From Azospirillum canadense (lineage in GTDB: Bacteria; Pseudomonadota; Alphaproteobacteria; Azospirillales; Azospirillaceae): a DNA stretch of 64,000 nucleotides. The notes under the pieces were generated by a model. That model did no database searches. It saw nothing but the letters and a program-made list of their open reading frames with translations, and was not told the origin of the DNA. The stretch spans positions 124,001-188,000 of the forward strand of contig NZ_JAOQNG010000002.1 of NCBI RefSeq assembly GCF_025961225.1, given 5' to 3'. Position numbers and translations under genes: made by a program. The number at the start of each line of letters is the position of its first letter. Position 1 is the stretch's first letter. Below are positions 12,200-20,518 of this stretch, in pieces.

Positions 12200-12678
12200 T
12201 GCTTGATAGTGTGATGCCCAGGCGTCTTCTCGTCGTCGCGCACGCGCCGTCGGCCAACACGCGGGCCTTGCGGGACGCCGTGCTGCGCGGCGCCCGCTCC
12301 CCGGACGTCGACGGCGTGGAGGTCGTGGCCAAGCCGCCGCTGGAGGCTGGGCCGGACGACGTGCTGGCCGCGCAAGGCATCATCCTCGGAACGCCGGAAA
12401 ACCTTGGATACATGAGCGGCGCGCTGAAGGACTTCTTCGACCGCGTCTACTACCCCTGCCTGGAGCGCACGCAGGGGCTGCCCTACGCCCTGTTCGTCCG
12501 GGCGGGGCACGACGGCACGGGAACCTGCCGCGCCGTGGCCGGGATCGCCACCGGCCTGCGCTGGCGCGCGGTGCAGGAGCCGCTGGTCTGCCGCGGTCCC
12601 CAGATGGCGGAGTTCGAGGCACGTTGCGAGGAACTGGGCCTGCTGATGGCGGCCGGGCTGGAGGCGGGGATCTTCTGA
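12199..12678 (+). CDS. Flavodoxin-fold NAD(P)H-dependent oxidoreductase-like protein
   Basis: About 159 residues with a flavodoxin-like pattern: strand RRLLVVAHAPSANTRALRDAV with an FMN-phosphate-loop-like turn, then GIILGTPENLGYMSGALKDFFDRVYYP, which matches the second FMN loop of WrbA/flavodoxin-type reductases. The ATG at 12199 overlaps the SDR stop (GTGATG); an in-frame ATG at 12214 is also possible. It is the last gene of the apparent glp operon. Its redox partner is not evident, and it may work with the SDR just upstream. Confidence 0.72.
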   Translation: MLDSVMPRRLLVVAHAPSANTRALRDAVLRGARSPDVDGVEVVAKPPLEAGPDDVLAAQGIILGTPENLGYMSGALKDFFDRVYYPCLERTQGLPYALFVRAGHDGTGTCRAVAGIATGLRWRAVQEPLVCRGPQMAEFEARCEELGLLMAAGLEAGIF

Positions 12679-12699
12679 CCCCCTCTACCGGAGGTCCTA

Positions 12700-12783
12700 T
12701 TGACGGCGCCCGTAAAACATCCAGTCTCCTAGGGCAACAGCGCCTCCGAACGAAGGCGCATCGAACGGTGGAAGGAGGAGTGG
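12700..12783 (+). promoter_or_regulatory. Leader/promoter region of citrate synthase
   Basis: The 105-bp gap before the citrate synthase gene contains TTGACG at 12700-12705, a good -35 match. No convincing -10 stands 16-18 bp beyond it. The ribosome-binding site is very strong (GGAAGGAGGAG, ending at 12780). A separate promoter is likely because this housekeeping gene follows an inducible operon, but the exact site is uncertain. Confidence 0.3.
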
Positions 12784-14121
12784 ATGGACAGCAGCAAGGG
12801 GCCGTGCTGGCATGGCGAGGTGAAGTCCGTCGGGACCGTCACGGTGACCGACGACACCACGGGCAAGTCCGTGAAGCTGCCGTTGCTGGAAGGCACGGAA
12901 GGCCCGCGCGTCATCGACATCCGCAAGCTGTACGCCGAGACCGGCTATTTCACCTTCGATCCCGGCTTCACCTCGACGGGGAGCTGCGAGTCGGCCATCA
13001 CCTACATCGACGGCGACCAGGGCATCCTTCTGCACCGCGGCTACGCCATCCAGGATCTGGCCGAACACTGCGACTACCTGGAGGTTTGCCACCTGCTGCT
13101 GAACGGCGAACTGCCGAACCCGCAGCAAAAGGAGGAGTTTTCCCGCACCATTACCTACCACACGATGGTGCATGAGCAGTTGGCGAAGTTCTACAGCGGC
13201 TTCCGCCGCGACGCCCACCCGATGGCGGTGATGTGCGGCGTGACCGGCGCCCTGTCGGCCTTCTATCACGACTCCACCGACATCTTCGACCCGAAGCAGC
13301 GGATGATCGCCGCGCACCGGCTGGTCGCCAAGATGCCGACCATGTCGGCCATGGCCTACAAGTATTCGGTCGGCCAGCCCTTCATGTACCCGCGCAACGA
13401 CCTGTCCTACGCGGAAAACTTCCTCTACATGACCTTCGGCACGCCCTGCGAGCCTTACAAGGTCGACCCGATCCTGTCCCGCGCCATGGACAAGATCTTC
13501 ATCCTGCACGCCGACCACGAGCAGAACGCCTCCACCTCCACCGTCCGTCTGGCCGGCTCGTCGCACGCCAACCCCTTCGCCTGCATCGCGTCCGGCATCG
13601 CGGCGCTGTGGGGCCCGGCGCACGGCGGCGCCAACGAGGCGGTGCTGAACATGCTCGACCAGATCGGCTCGGTCGACCGCATCCCCGAGTTCATCAAGCG
13701 CGCCAAGGACAAGAACGACCCGTTCCGCCTAATGGGCTTCGGCCACCGCGTCTACAAGAATTACGACCCGCGCGCCAAGATCATGCGCCAGACCTGCTAC
13801 GAGGTCCTGGACGTGCTGGGCATCAAGGACGAACCGCACCTCGCCATCGCGATGGAATTGGAGAAGATCGCGCTGGAGGACGAGTATTTCGTCGAGCGGA
13901 AGCTGTACCCGAACGTCGACTTCTATTCGGGCATCATCCTGAAGGCGATGGGCTTCCCGACCAGCATGTTCACCGTGCTGTTCGCGCTGGCCCGCACCGT
14001 CGGCTGGATCTCCCAGTGGAAGGAGATGATGGAGGATCCGCAGCAGAAGATCGGCCGCCCGCGCCAGCTCTACACCGGCCGCCCCGGCCGCGCCTTCGTC
14101 CCGCTGAACAAGCGCGGGTGA
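12784..14121 (+). CDS. gltA: Citrate synthase (type II)
   Basis: A 445-residue enzyme that condenses acetyl-CoA and oxaloacetate at entry to the TCA cycle. Recognisable blocks are [20 protein letters not shown] near the N-terminus, [14 protein letters not shown] with the first catalytic His, [12 protein letters not shown], and [18 protein letters not shown] with the second His and substrate Arg. [10 protein letters not shown] carries the catalytic Asp. The N-terminal beta domain and length match hexameric Gram-negative GltA, usually NADH-inhibited. The ATG follows a near-perfect Shine-Dalgarno. A strong hairpin ends the unit. Confidence 0.97.
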   Translation: MDSSKGPCWHGEVKSVGTVTVTDDTTGKSVKLPLLEGTEGPRVIDIRKLYAETGYFTFDPGFTSTGSCESAITYIDGDQGILLHRGYAIQDLAEHCDYLEVCHLLLNGELPNPQQKEEFSRTITYHTMVHEQLAKFYSGFRRDAHPMAVMCGVTGALSAFYHDSTDIFDPKQRMIAAHRLVAKMPTMSAMAYKYSVGQPFMYPRNDLSYAENFLYMTFGTPCEPYKVDPILSRAMDKIFILHADHEQNASTSTVRLAGSSHANPFACIASGIAALWGPAHGGANEAVLNMLDQIGSVDRIPEFIKRAKDKNDPFRLMGFGHRVYKNYDPRAKIMRQTCYEVLDVLGIKDEPHLAIAMELEKIALEDEYFVERKLYPNVDFYSGIILKAMGFPTSMFTVLFALARTVGWISQWKEMMEDPQQKIGRPRQLYTGRPGRAFVPLNKRG

Positions 14122-14126
14122 GGTCT

Positions 14127-14159
14127 ATTCCCCCTCGCCCCGGAGGGGCGAGGGGGAAT
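14127..14159. terminator. Bidirectional hairpin between gltA and the convergent epimerase gene
   Basis: A perfect 15-bp stem, ATTCCCCCTCGCCCC paired with GGGGCGAGGGGGAAT around a 3-base loop, starts six bases after the gltA stop. It also ends seven bases from the stop of the convergent gene, so it can serve both strands. The flanking A/T bases give only a short tail. Confidence 0.8.
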
Positions 14160-14165
14160 GCACTG

Positions 14166-15032
14166 TCATCCCACCGTCAACCGATAGCTCAGTTCGCGCA
14201 TGTCGCCGGGGGCGAGATGCATCAGGCCGGGCTTGTCCACGAACGGGCCGTCGAAGCCGACCGGGGAGGCGTGGCCGCGCCAGGGCTCGATGCACAGGAA
14301 GGGCGCGCCGGTCGGTTTCGACCAAATGCCCAATTCCGTGAAACCCTCCCACGACACGGTGACGGTCTGTGCGCCGGGCGCCTCGAACCGGACGGAGCGG
14401 CTGGCGGGCTGGTCCAGGATCACCGCATCGGCCGTGAACAGGTCCTCGTTCAGCGGCAGCCGGCGGCCCTGGATCGGGGTGGGCTCCGGTGTTGGCGACA
14501 GCAGGCCGCCGTCCACACGGCGGATCGGCGCCGGTTCGTCCTTTTCGAACACCAGCGCGTGCGCCTCCTTGGGCACGCCGTCCGCCAGCGGCCAGCGGAA
14601 GGCCGGATGCGCGCCGACGGAAGCCGGCAGGACCTCCGTCCCCGGATTGGTCAGCGTGTGCCGGACGGTCAGGCTGTTCCCGTCCAACTCGAAGCTCAAT
14701 TCCAAGCGGAAGGCGAAGGGGTAGAGCGCGCGCGTCTGCTCGTCGTCGGACAGCGACAGCCGGCAGGAGGCCGGGCCGGTGTCCTCCCAAACGAAGCGGC
14801 GGTCGCGGGCGAAGCCGTGCTGCGTCATCCGGTAGGACGCACCGTCGTGCAGAAGCCGGTCGTCCTTCAGCCGGCCGACGATGGGGAACAGCACCGGCGC
14901 GTGGCGCGGCCATTCCGGCCCCGCCTGCCACAGCAGTTCCACTCCGTCGGCGGTGCGCAGGGAGCACAGTTCCGCGCCGTCGGCCTTGATCGTCGCGCTG
15001 AGGCGTCCGTTGTCGATTGTGTGGCGGTCCAT
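14166..15032 (-). CDS. Aldose 1-epimerase family protein
   Basis: A 288-residue protein of the galactose mutarotase-like superfamily. It shows the expected beta-sandwich pattern: LSATIKADGAELCSLRTADG at the start, LLWQAGPEWPRHAPVLFPIVG, a central HGFARDRRFVWED with the conserved His, and a late FLCIEPWRGHASPVGF with the catalytic Glu region. This form, with a Glu-Pro-Trp block, resembles YeaD/LacX-type hexose-phosphate or aldose mutarotases. It probably interconverts sugar anomers in the cytosol. The MarC-like gene lies 22 bp upstream, so the two may be co-transcribed. Confidence 0.86.
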   Translation of the reverse strand: MDRHTIDNGRLSATIKADGAELCSLRTADGVELLWQAGPEWPRHAPVLFPIVGRLKDDRLLHDGASYRMTQHGFARDRRFVWEDTGPASCRLSLSDDEQTRALYPFAFRLELSFELDGNSLTVRHTLTNPGTEVLPASVGAHPAFRWPLADGVPKEAHALVFEKDEPAPIRRVDGGLLSPTPEPTPIQGRRLPLNEDLFTADAVILDQPASRSVRFEAPGAQTVTVSWEGFTELGIWSKPTGAPFLCIEPWRGHASPVGFDGPFVDKPGLMHLAPGDMRELSYRLTVG

Positions 15033-15054
15033 GAAGGCCTGTCTCCCGAGGATG

Positions 15055-15681
15055 TCAATGCGGCGGGTAGATGGCGGTGATGCCCTCGATCATCGTCTGC
15101 GCGGCCAGCGCCGCAAGGACGATGCCGAGAACGCGGCTGACCGTGTGGATGACGGTTCGCCCCAACAGCTTGTTCACCGCGTCTGCGATGATCAACAGCG
15201 CGGTGACGCTGCCGATCGCCACCGCCGCGGCGGCGAGCACCATGCCCTGTCCGCCAAGGGTGCTCCCGTAGCGGTCCATCAGCAGCAGTGTGGAGGTGAT
15301 GGCGCCCGGCCCGGCGATCAGCGGGATCGCCAGCGGGAAGACGGCGAGGTCGTGCGCCTCCTCCTCCGTCCGGGCGTCGTCGGCGGTGCGCTCCTTGCGC
15401 TCGGCGCGGCGCTGGAACAGCATCTCGAAGGCGATCCAGAACAGCAACGCGCCGCCGGCGATGCGGAAGGCCGGCATCCCGATGGACAGCGCGTTCAGCA
15501 CGATCTCGCCCAGATAGGCGAAGAAGACGATGATCGCGAAGCTGATCAGCGTGCCGCGGAGCGCGATGGTCCGCTTGCGCGCCCCGTCGAAGCCGCGCGT
15601 CAGGCCGAGGTAGATCGGCACCAGCCCGATCGGGTCGACCACGACCAGGAACACGACCAGCGCGCTGACGAAATCCTCCAC
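15055..15681 (-). CDS. MarC/YhgN family integral membrane protein
   Basis: About 208 residues with six predicted membrane helices: DFVSALVVFLVVVDPIGLVP, IVFFAYLGEIVLNALSIGM, FRIAGGALLFWIAFEML, a long loop rich in Arg/Glu, LAIPLIAGPGAITSTLL, and two C-terminal helices. The PIGLVPIYLGLT and AIPLIAGPGAI blocks are diagnostic of MarC. Function is unproven; an exporter or small-molecule channel has been proposed. I chose the GTG at 15681 because CCGGAG lies eight bases upstream and the first helix follows. An ATG at 15717 would add 12 residues without a good ribosome site. Confidence 0.85.
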   Translation of the reverse strand: MEDFVSALVVFLVVVDPIGLVPIYLGLTRGFDGARKRTIALRGTLISFAIIVFFAYLGEIVLNALSIGMPAFRIAGGALLFWIAFEMLFQRRAERKERTADDARTEEEAHDLAVFPLAIPLIAGPGAITSTLLLMDRYGSTLGGQGMVLAAAAVAIGSVTALLIIADAVNKLLGRTVIHTVSRVLGIVLAALAAQTMIEGITAIYPPH

Positions 15682-15842
15682 GGGATGAACTCCGGATGAA
15701 AGCGTCGACGTCCGCATTGACGTCCGACGCCCCTGTTAGCAAATGGAAGGGATGTCCGCCACGGCGCGCTTGGTCCGGCCTCGAACCGCAAAGGGGAGGG
15801 TCCTACGCGGGAATCCGTGCTGGCGTGCGCCGTAGCCGCGGT

Positions 15843-15848
15843 TATAAT
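15843..15848 (+). promoter_or_regulatory. TATAAT -10-like element upstream of the chemosensory operon
   Basis: A perfect TATAAT lies 50 bases before the first gene of the chemosensory operon. The -35 region about 17 bp upstream (CTGGCG) is a weak match. This is the only consensus-like promoter feature in the gap between the divergent marC-like gene and the operon. Confidence 0.4.
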
Positions 15849-15892
15849 CGGCACAAGTTTCGAAAATTTGTCCCCTCTCCGGAGCCCAGGCT

Positions 15893-16288
15893 TTGAGCAA
15901 GACCGTAATCGTCGTCGACGATAGCAAGCTGTCCCGCATGCACGTCCGCGGCATAATACTTCGGAACAAGCCGGATTGGACGGTCGTGGAGGCCGCGAAC
16001 AGCGCGGAGCTCTACGAAAAACTGGACGAAAGTGATATCCGGATCGCCATAATCGATTTTAATATGCCGGGCGACAATGGGCTGGAGGCCGCCGCCCGCC
16101 TGCGCGAGAAGCGGCCCGACATCCACATCGCCATCATCACCGCGAACGGCCAGGACGCCGTCGTGTCCGGCATCCGCGCGCTTGGGGCGGCCTTCATGCC
16201 GAAGCCGCTGGACGAGGAGCAGGTGGCGCGGTTCCTGGCGGTGTCCGATTTGCCGCGCCGGCAATCCTCCGCCGACAAGGCGGGCTGA
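15893..16288 (+). CDS. Single-domain response regulator (CheY-like), first gene of chemosensory operon
   Basis: A 131-residue receiver domain. The acidic pair is VVDDSK (Asp9-Asp10), the phospho-acceptor is Asp55 in IIDFNMPG, the switch Thr is at 83 (IITANG) and the conserved Lys is at 104 (MPKPLDEEQ). There is no output domain. The start is a TTG: CCGGAG lies eight bases before it and the receiver begins two residues later, with no better ATG nearby. The stop overlaps the CheC gene (TGATG). CheC-type proteins dephosphorylate CheY-P, so this regulator is the natural substrate of its neighbour. Confidence 0.88.
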   Translation: MSKTVIVVDDSKLSRMHVRGIILRNKPDWTVVEAANSAELYEKLDESDIRIAIIDFNMPGDNGLEAAARLREKRPDIHIAIITANGQDAVVSGIRALGAAFMPKPLDEEQVARFLAVSDLPRRQSSADKAG

Positions 16289-16926
16289 TGCTGCAGCGAC
16301 TGGACGAGTTGGAACGGGACGCCCTGGCGGAACTGGGCAACATCGGTGTCGGCAAGGCCTCCACCGCGCTCAGCCGCATGGTCGGCGGCACCGTGCTGGT
16401 CTCCGTCCCGAACGTGGAGATCGTGCCGGGCGACCGGCTGGTCGCCGCGCTCGAACAAGCGCTGCCGGGACCGCTGGTCGCCGTGTCGGAATGCCTGTCC
16501 GGGACCTTCCGCGGTTCCGCTATCCTCCTCCTGCCGGAGCGCAGCAGCCTGCCGCTCGCCAGCGCGGCGCTGCCTCCGGACGTGCCGAAGGAGGACGCGC
16601 AGGAGCTTGAGGCCGAAGCCCTCGCGGAGGTCGGCAACATCGTGCTGAACAGCTGCCTGTCGCTGATGGCGAACCTGTTGGGGACCGGCATCGGCACGAC
16701 GCTGCCGTCCATTCTGCGCGGCCCGGTGGCGCGGGTGCTGGAGGGGTGCGGCGTCGAGACCGGCGCCGAGACGTCGGCCATCCTGTTCCAGGTGACCTTC
16801 CGGCTGGAGTCGCAGGACCCCGCCGGGGCGATCGTGGGCGGGGAGATCGTGCTGGCGCTGGACGCCGAATCCAGCGCCGAGCTGAAGGCCATCATCGGGC
16901 GCTACATCGGGCGCATCCTGAACTAA
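16288..16926 (+). CDS. cheC: CheC-family CheY-P phosphatase
   Basis: A 212-residue CheC/CheX/FliY-type protein. It carries two copies of the phosphatase motif with the Glu and Asn that act on CheY-P: ERDALAELGNIGVGKAS (Glu15, Asn18) and EAEALAEVGNIVLNSCLS (Glu114, Asn117). Two intact motifs and the pseudo-symmetric layout identify CheC rather than CheX. CheC is common in Bacillus, Thermotoga and archaea and less usual in proteobacterial arrays, which often rely on CheZ or phosphate sinks. It overlaps the receiver gene upstream. A paralogue lies at 29240-29881 on the other strand. Confidence 0.88.
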   Translation: MLQRLDELERDALAELGNIGVGKASTALSRMVGGTVLVSVPNVEIVPGDRLVAALEQALPGPLVAVSECLSGTFRGSAILLLPERSSLPLASAALPPDVPKEDAQELEAEALAEVGNIVLNSCLSLMANLLGTGIGTTLPSILRGPVARVLEGCGVETGAETSAILFQVTFRLESQDPAGAIVGGEIVLALDAESSAELKAIIGRYIGRILN

Positions 16927-16965
16927 CCAACAAACTCCGGCTCACGGGGCGAGGGGCAAGGCATC

Positions 16966-18936
16966 ATGGCACTGGTCAAGAAGAAGCAGATCGACACGGC
17001 GCGCACCGTCCGCGACGTGGAGCCGGAGAACGGCAGCGGTATCGTTGCGGACGTTCCCGTTCTCGATGCCGCCACGGCCGATCCAGCCGATCGCCGCGCC
17101 GCCGAGGCGCGGCGGCGGGCCCGCGCGGGCAGCCGCCGGCGCAAGGCGGCGGAGGGCATCGCCGCTGCGTCGAACGAACTGGCCAGCGGCGTGGCCCAGG
17201 CCGCTGCCGCCGCCGAGGAATTGCGCAAGGCCATGGAGCAGGTCGCCGCCGGTGCGGAGGAGGCGGCCAGCGCCACCCAGCAGTCGCAGCGGATGATCGA
17301 CCGCGCCGCCCTGTTGATCGGCAAGGCGCGCGGGAACGCGGAATCGGCGCTCGCCCGCGTCGAGGTCCTGCAGACGCTGGTCAAGGACGTCAGCGCCCAG
17401 ATCCTGGGATCCGTGGAAGGGCTCGTCCGCGCCGCCGCCCGGCAGGAAGTCGCCGTCGCCTTGGTCCGCGACCTGGAACGGCAAGCGGGGCAGATCGGCA
17501 CCATCGTCGGCGGCGTGGCCGCCATGGCCGATCAGACCAACCTGCTGGCCCTGAACGCCGCCATCGAGGCAGCCCGCGCGGGCGACGCCGGCAAGGGCTT
17601 CGCGGTGATCGCCGACGAGGTCCAGGCGCTCGCCGAACGGTCGGAACGGTCGGCTAACGACATCCAGCGGATGGTCGTCCAGATCCAGGACGCCGTCGGG
17701 GCCATCGTGTCGGGCATCGTGGCGTCCGCGGACGCCGCCAAGGCCGAGGTCGCGCGCGGCCGGACCATCGCGGCGCAGCTCGACCGCGTGCGCGGCGACA
17801 TGGGCGCCATCGCCCGCGGTGCGCAGGAGACGATCAAGGCGGCCATCGAGGCCGACGTCGCCACCCGCGAGGCGCAGCGGGGGGCCGAGAACATCGCGTC
17901 CGCCGCGGAGGAGCAGGCCGCCGCCAGCGAGGAGGCGCTGAAGACCGTCGGCCAGCAGGCCGAGGCGCTGGCGCAGAGCGGGCAGGCCGCCGGCCAGCTG
18001 TCGGAACTGGCGGACGACCTGTCCGGCACCACCGACGTGCGCCGGGCCGCGACGGAGCTGGCCTCCTCCGCGGAGGAACTGTCGGCTTCGATCGAGGAGA
18101 TCAACCGCGCCGCCGCCCAGATCATGGCGGCGATTTCCCAGATCGCCCGCGGAGCGCAGACCCAGGGAGCGGCGACGCAGCAGTCGAGCGCCGCCATCGC
18201 CGAGGTCGAGGCCAGCGCCCGGCTGAGCCAGAACCGCGCCGAGGACGCGCTCCAGCGCTGCGGCGCCATGGAAAGCCTGCTGGGCGAGACGCAGGCCATG
18301 GTCGGCGCGCTCGCCGCCGGGGTGCGGCAGACGGTGGACGCCAACCGCGGCACGGTGGAGCGGATCGGGGACCTGGAGCAGGTCGGCCGGCGCATCGATA
18401 AGGTGGTGGACGCCATCTCCATCATCGCCATCCAGACCGGCATGCTGGCGGTCAGCGGCTCCATCGAGGCGGCCCGCGCCGGGGAGTTCGGGCGCGGCTT
18501 CACCGTCGTCAGCACCGACATCCGCAACCTCGCCCGCGACAGTTCGGAAAACGTGGAGCAGGTGAAGGACATCGTCCGAACGATCCAGGACCAGATCGGC
18601 CGCGTGCGCCGCGACATCGAGGAGATCAGCGGCGCCGCCGAGCAGGAGGCCACGCGCCACCTAGAATTCGCGGCCAGCCTCGCCTCCGCGGTGGGGGAAC
18701 TGCGCACCGTGACCGATGGCAGCCGCGAGATCATGGAAAGCGCCGCGGAGGTCCAGCGCGCCGTCGCCGAGACGCAGAAGGGCGTGGAGCAGATCGCCGC
18801 CGCCGCGACCCAGGCCGGGCTGTCCGCCAACGAGGCGGCGAAGGCCGCGCGCGAGCAGGCCAAGGGGGCGGAGGAACTGGCCGCCGCCATCGAGGAGATC
18901 GCGGCCATGGCGGACGAACTGCAGGGGGCCGGCTGA
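16966..18936 (+). CDS. Soluble methyl-accepting chemotaxis protein with two tandem signalling hairpins
   Basis: A 656-residue cytoplasmic receptor with no membrane segment and no recognisable sensor domain. The N-terminus is basic (about residues 1-60, then [12 protein letters not shown]). Two complete MCP-type coiled-coil regions follow. The first tip is canonical: [20 protein letters not shown] around Gln190, then [18 protein letters not shown]. The second lies 300 residues later around Gln490 and is altered: [20 protein letters not shown], then [18 protein letters not shown]. Glu-rich stretches such as [14 protein letters not shown] and [12 protein letters not shown] resemble methylation sites for CheR and CheB encoded nearby. 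Soluble MCPs are known (for example FrzCD), but the tandem arrangement is unusual. Confidence 0.88.
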   Translation: MALVKKKQIDTARTVRDVEPENGSGIVADVPVLDAATADPADRRAAEARRRARAGSRRRKAAEGIAAASNELASGVAQAAAAAEELRKAMEQVAAGAEEAASATQQSQRMIDRAALLIGKARGNAESALARVEVLQTLVKDVSAQILGSVEGLVRAAARQEVAVALVRDLERQAGQIGTIVGGVAAMADQTNLLALNAAIEAARAGDAGKGFAVIADEVQALAERSERSANDIQRMVVQIQDAVGAIVSGIVASADAAKAEVARGRTIAAQLDRVRGDMGAIARGAQETIKAAIEADVATREAQRGAENIASAAEEQAAASEEALKTVGQQAEALAQSGQAAGQLSELADDLSGTTDVRRAATELASSAEELSASIEEINRAAAQIMAAISQIARGAQTQGAATQQSSAAIAEVEASARLSQNRAEDALQRCGAMESLLGETQAMVGALAAGVRQTVDANRGTVERIGDLEQVGRRIDKVVDAISIIAIQTGMLAVSGSIEAARAGEFGRGFTVVSTDIRNLARDSSENVEQVKDIVRTIQDQIGRVRRDIEEISGAAEQEATRHLEFAASLASAVGELRTVTDGSREIMESAAEVQRAVAETQKGVEQIAAAATQAGLSANEAAKAAREQAKGAEELAAAIEEIAAMADELQGAG

Positions 18937-18958
18937 CGGCCCGCCGGGGAGACGGCCC

Positions 18959-20515
18959 ATGGCGGCGATCATGAGGAAGGACGGAACGCGTCCCTTCGTC
19001 ACCTTCGTTCTCGGCGAACTGGCCCTGGCCATCCCGATGGACGAGGTGCTGGAGGTCCTGCGCCCGCCGGAGGTGGTGCGGGTTCCGCTGGGGCCGGCGA
19101 GCCTGGAGGGGCTGGCGCGGCGCCGGGGCGTGGTGCTGCCGGTCATCGGCCTGCGGCGTATCCTGGGCCTGGATGGCCCGGACGGTGATGGCGCAGACGG
19201 CGATGGTGCGGACAGGGGCAGCCGCTTGCTGGTGGTTCGCCATCGCGGCCAGCCGGTCGGCCTGCTGGTCGACCGCATGACCGGCCTGTCCAGCGTGGGG
19301 GACGAGCGGATCGCCGCTGTGGACGAGGCCGCGGGGGCCGACATCGACGGGGCGTTCCTGGCCGGCGTGATCCGCGCGAGCGCGGAGCAGGCCGGGGCGC
19401 TGATTCTCGACACCGGTCCGGTGATCGAGCGGCAGTTCGCGGATCTCGGCCGTGTCGGCGGCGGGGGACTGGCCCTGGGCGAGGCGCCGCGGCCGGCGTC
19501 TCCGGCCGGGGAGGTCGTGGACGAGGAACGGCTGGTCGTGTTCGACGTCGCCGGGCAGGACTTCGCGCTGCCTGTCGCCGCGGTCCAGGAGATCGTCGGG
19601 TTCCCCGACACGGTGACCCGCGTGCCGCGCGCCCGTGCGCATCTGCTGGGTGTGACCAGCTTGCGCGACACGCTGCTGCCGCTGGTCGGCCTGCGGGAAC
19701 TTTTCCAGCTGGCGGAGGGTGGGGAGGACGGTTGCGGGGCACGGGTGGTGGTGGTCCGGACGCCGGAGGGGCTGGTCGGCGTGGTGGTCGACGGGGTGCG
19801 TGAAATTTTGCGGATTTCGCGTGGGCGGATCGACCCCGTTCCGGCGTTGTTGGCGCGGGAAGCGGAATTCGAAGACGTCGCCGGCATTGCCCGGGCGGAC
19901 GGCGGCCGCTTGATCTCGGTCCTGTCGGCAGACCGCCTGTTCCGCCATGGAGCGGCGCTCGGCACCGGCGCGCGGGGAGTGGGCATGGAGCGTAAAGACG
20001 GGGAGCGTAAGGACGGTGCGGCCACGGTGCGGACGGAGGCCTTCGTGGTCTTCCGGCTGGCCGGCGCCGAATACGGGCTGCCGGTCGCGGCGGTGCAGGA
20101 GGTGCTGCGCCGGCCGGACGCGCCGACGCCGCTGCCGAATGCGCCCGACTTCGTGCGGGGCGTGATGCCCCTGCGCGGCGGTGTGCTGCCGCTGATCGAC
20201 CAGCGCCGCCTGCTCCGCCTGCCTGCAGGCGGGGAGGGCGCGCAGGCGCGGGTGGTCGTCATCGCCGCCGGTGCTGCGCGGGCGGGGCTGCTGGTGGATG
20301 GCATGACCGGGATCGTCAACGTGCCGGTGGATCGCATCGACGCGGCCCCGGTCGTGTCCCAGGCGCAAAGCCGGCTCATCCGGCGCGTCGCCGCGCTGGA
20401 CGACGCGTCCCTTGGGCAAGGGGCGGCCGCGGAGGGCCGCCGCATGATCCTGCTGATGGATCCGCAAGAACTGCTGGACATGGACCAGCTGACCGCCCTC
20501 CTCGCCGTGGCCTGA
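18959..20515 (+). CDS. Triple CheW-domain coupling protein
   Basis: A 518-residue protein made of three CheW-like domains joined by linkers. Domain 1 is about residues 10-160 (VTFVLGELALAIPMDEVLEV, then GVVLPVIGLRRILGL). Domain 2 is about 183-330 (VVFDVAGQDFALPVAAVQEI, then LLPLVGLRELFQL). Domain 3 is about 365-500 (VVFRLAGAEYGLPVAAVQEV, then GVLPLIDQRRLLRL). Each repeats the CheW pattern of a first strand, an IP/LP-x-x-x-VxEV segment, a VLPLIxLR strand and a late VDxMxGI segment. Ordinary CheW has one domain. The ATG at 18959 follows GGGGAGA. Three linked domains suggest a scaffold bridging several receptor tips or CheA P5 sites. Confidence 0.9.
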   Translation: MAAIMRKDGTRPFVTFVLGELALAIPMDEVLEVLRPPEVVRVPLGPASLEGLARRRGVVLPVIGLRRILGLDGPDGDGADGDGADRGSRLLVVRHRGQPVGLLVDRMTGLSSVGDERIAAVDEAAGADIDGAFLAGVIRASAEQAGALILDTGPVIERQFADLGRVGGGGLALGEAPRPASPAGEVVDEERLVVFDVAGQDFALPVAAVQEIVGFPDTVTRVPRARAHLLGVTSLRDTLLPLVGLRELFQLAEGGEDGCGARVVVVRTPEGLVGVVVDGVREILRISRGRIDPVPALLAREAEFEDVAGIARADGGRLISVLSADRLFRHGAALGTGARGVGMERKDGERKDGAATVRTEAFVVFRLAGAEYGLPVAAVQEVLRRPDAPTPLPNAPDFVRGVMPLRGGVLPLIDQRRLLRLPAGGEGAQARVVVIAAGAARAGLLVDGMTGIVNVPVDRIDAAPVVSQAQSRLIRRVAALDDASLGQGAAAEGRRMILLMDPQELLDMDQLTALLAVA

Positions 20516-20518
20516 TCG

